A stretch of 6,400 bases of DNA from Actinomycetota bacterium. GTDB taxonomy: Bacteria > Actinomycetota > Actinomycetes > Streptosporangiales > Streptosporangiaceae. This document shows positions 6,054-6,400 of the stretch, piece by piece. Below the pieces are notes generated by a model that searched no databases, was not told the origin of the DNA, and was given only the letters and a program-made list of their open reading frames with translations. The stretch's first letter is position 1; the number at the start of each line of letters is the position of its first letter. The stretch is from NCBI GenBank assembly GCA_003541285.1, contig DPMS01000164.1, positions 1-6,400 of the forward strand, written 5' to 3'. Both the position numbers and the translations under genes were made by a program.

Positions 6054-6400
6054 CCTCCAACGGGCCACCCCCGGACGGCGCGGTCATCCGCTGCCTGATC
6101 GCCGACGACCAGGCCATGGTCCGTGAGGGCTTCGCCGCCATGCTCGCGGCCGCACCAGGGATCACGGTTGCCGGGCAGGCTGTCGACGGCGCGGACGCGG
6201 TGCGCCAGGCACACCGCCTGAACCCCGACGTGGTGCTGATGGACGTGCGGATGCCGGTTATGGACGGGTTGCAGGCCGCCCGCCAGATCCTCACCCCCGG
6301 CGGCCCGCACACGCCGCGGGTACTGATGCTGACCACCTTCGACCTCGACGAATACGTGTACGAGGCGCTGCGGGCCGGAGCCAGCGGGTTCCTGCTCAAG
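6050..6400 (+). CDS. NarL/FixJ-type response regulator, receiver domain (3' end beyond window)
   Basis: The first 117 residues are visible. They form a CheY-like receiver with the acidic pair D19-D20, the phosphoacceptor D65 in VVLMDVRMPVMDG, the switch threonine at T95-T96 in LMLTTFD, and the conserved lysine K117 in GASGFLLK at the very edge. The GANAL-type spacing and the FDLDEYVYEALRAGASGFLLK ending are typical of NarL-family regulators that pair with HisKA_3 kinases. A LuxR-type DNA-binding domain is therefore expected beyond base 6400 but is not seen. The start overlaps the kinase stop by ATGA with only a poor ribosome site, so translation is probably coupled to the permease-kinase. It should accept phosphate from that protein's H381 and regulate transcription, perhaps of this operon. 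Confidence 0.92.
   Translation, partial: MTSNGPPPDGAVIRCLIADDQAMVREGFAAMLAAAPGITVAGQAVDGADAVRQAHRLNPDVVLMDVRMPVMDGLQAARQILTPGGPHTPRVLMLTTFDLDEYVYEALRAGASGFLLK

Noticed and set aside
1..6400. CRISPR arrays, tRNA/rRNA genes, insertion sequences, attachment sites
   Set aside because: No spaced direct repeats, tRNA-like cloverleaf, transposase motifs or terminal inverted repeats were noticed on reading both strands.

Overview
The window looks like chromosomal DNA from a high-GC actinomycete, probably filamentous (Streptomyces-like or a relative). The support is strongly GC-biased third codon positions, GTG and ATGA-coupled starts, a secreted TNT-domain protein of the actinobacterial type, and a YtrA-type GntR regulator beside a DrrA-like ABC ATPase. 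The genus cannot be fixed from this sequence. No RNA gene, insertion sequence, CRISPR array or origin was seen, and no gene-free stretch exceeds 200 bases.

Left part, minus strand. Positions 1-1901 hold almost all of a soluble histidine kinase with three PAS domains. It runs off the left edge a few residues before its expected C-terminus. Upstream of it, also on the minus strand, lies a secreted protein (2098-2823) with a signal peptide and a C-terminal TNT (NAD+ glycohydrolase toxin) domain. A hairpin overlaps its stop codon. A 139-base non-coding stretch with an imperfect inverted repeat lies ahead of it. Next comes a 74-codon minus-strand ORF (2963-3187) that keeps the DNA-reading helices of a YtrA-type GntR repressor but has lost the wing and the whole C-terminal part, so it is probably a relic.

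Right part, plus strand. Divergent from the GntR relic is a tightly packed operon whose genes overlap by ATGA: an ABC-2-type ATPase (3274-4317), one long ORF joining an ABC-2 permease to a NarL-type sensor histidine kinase (4314-6053), and a NarL-type response regulator (6050 to beyond the right edge). In the usual actinomycete layout these are four separate proteins: ATPase, permease, kinase and regulator. Here the transport channel and the sensor are a single polypeptide of 579 residues with about ten membrane segments.

How the parts may work together (inference): the ATPase would drive export through the permease half. The kinase half, held in the same membrane protein, could report transporter engagement or membrane state to the response regulator, which would control the operon or its neighbours. 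This transporter-sensor fusion is the most notable thing in the window. The left-hand PAS kinase and the secreted TNT protein look like separate units.
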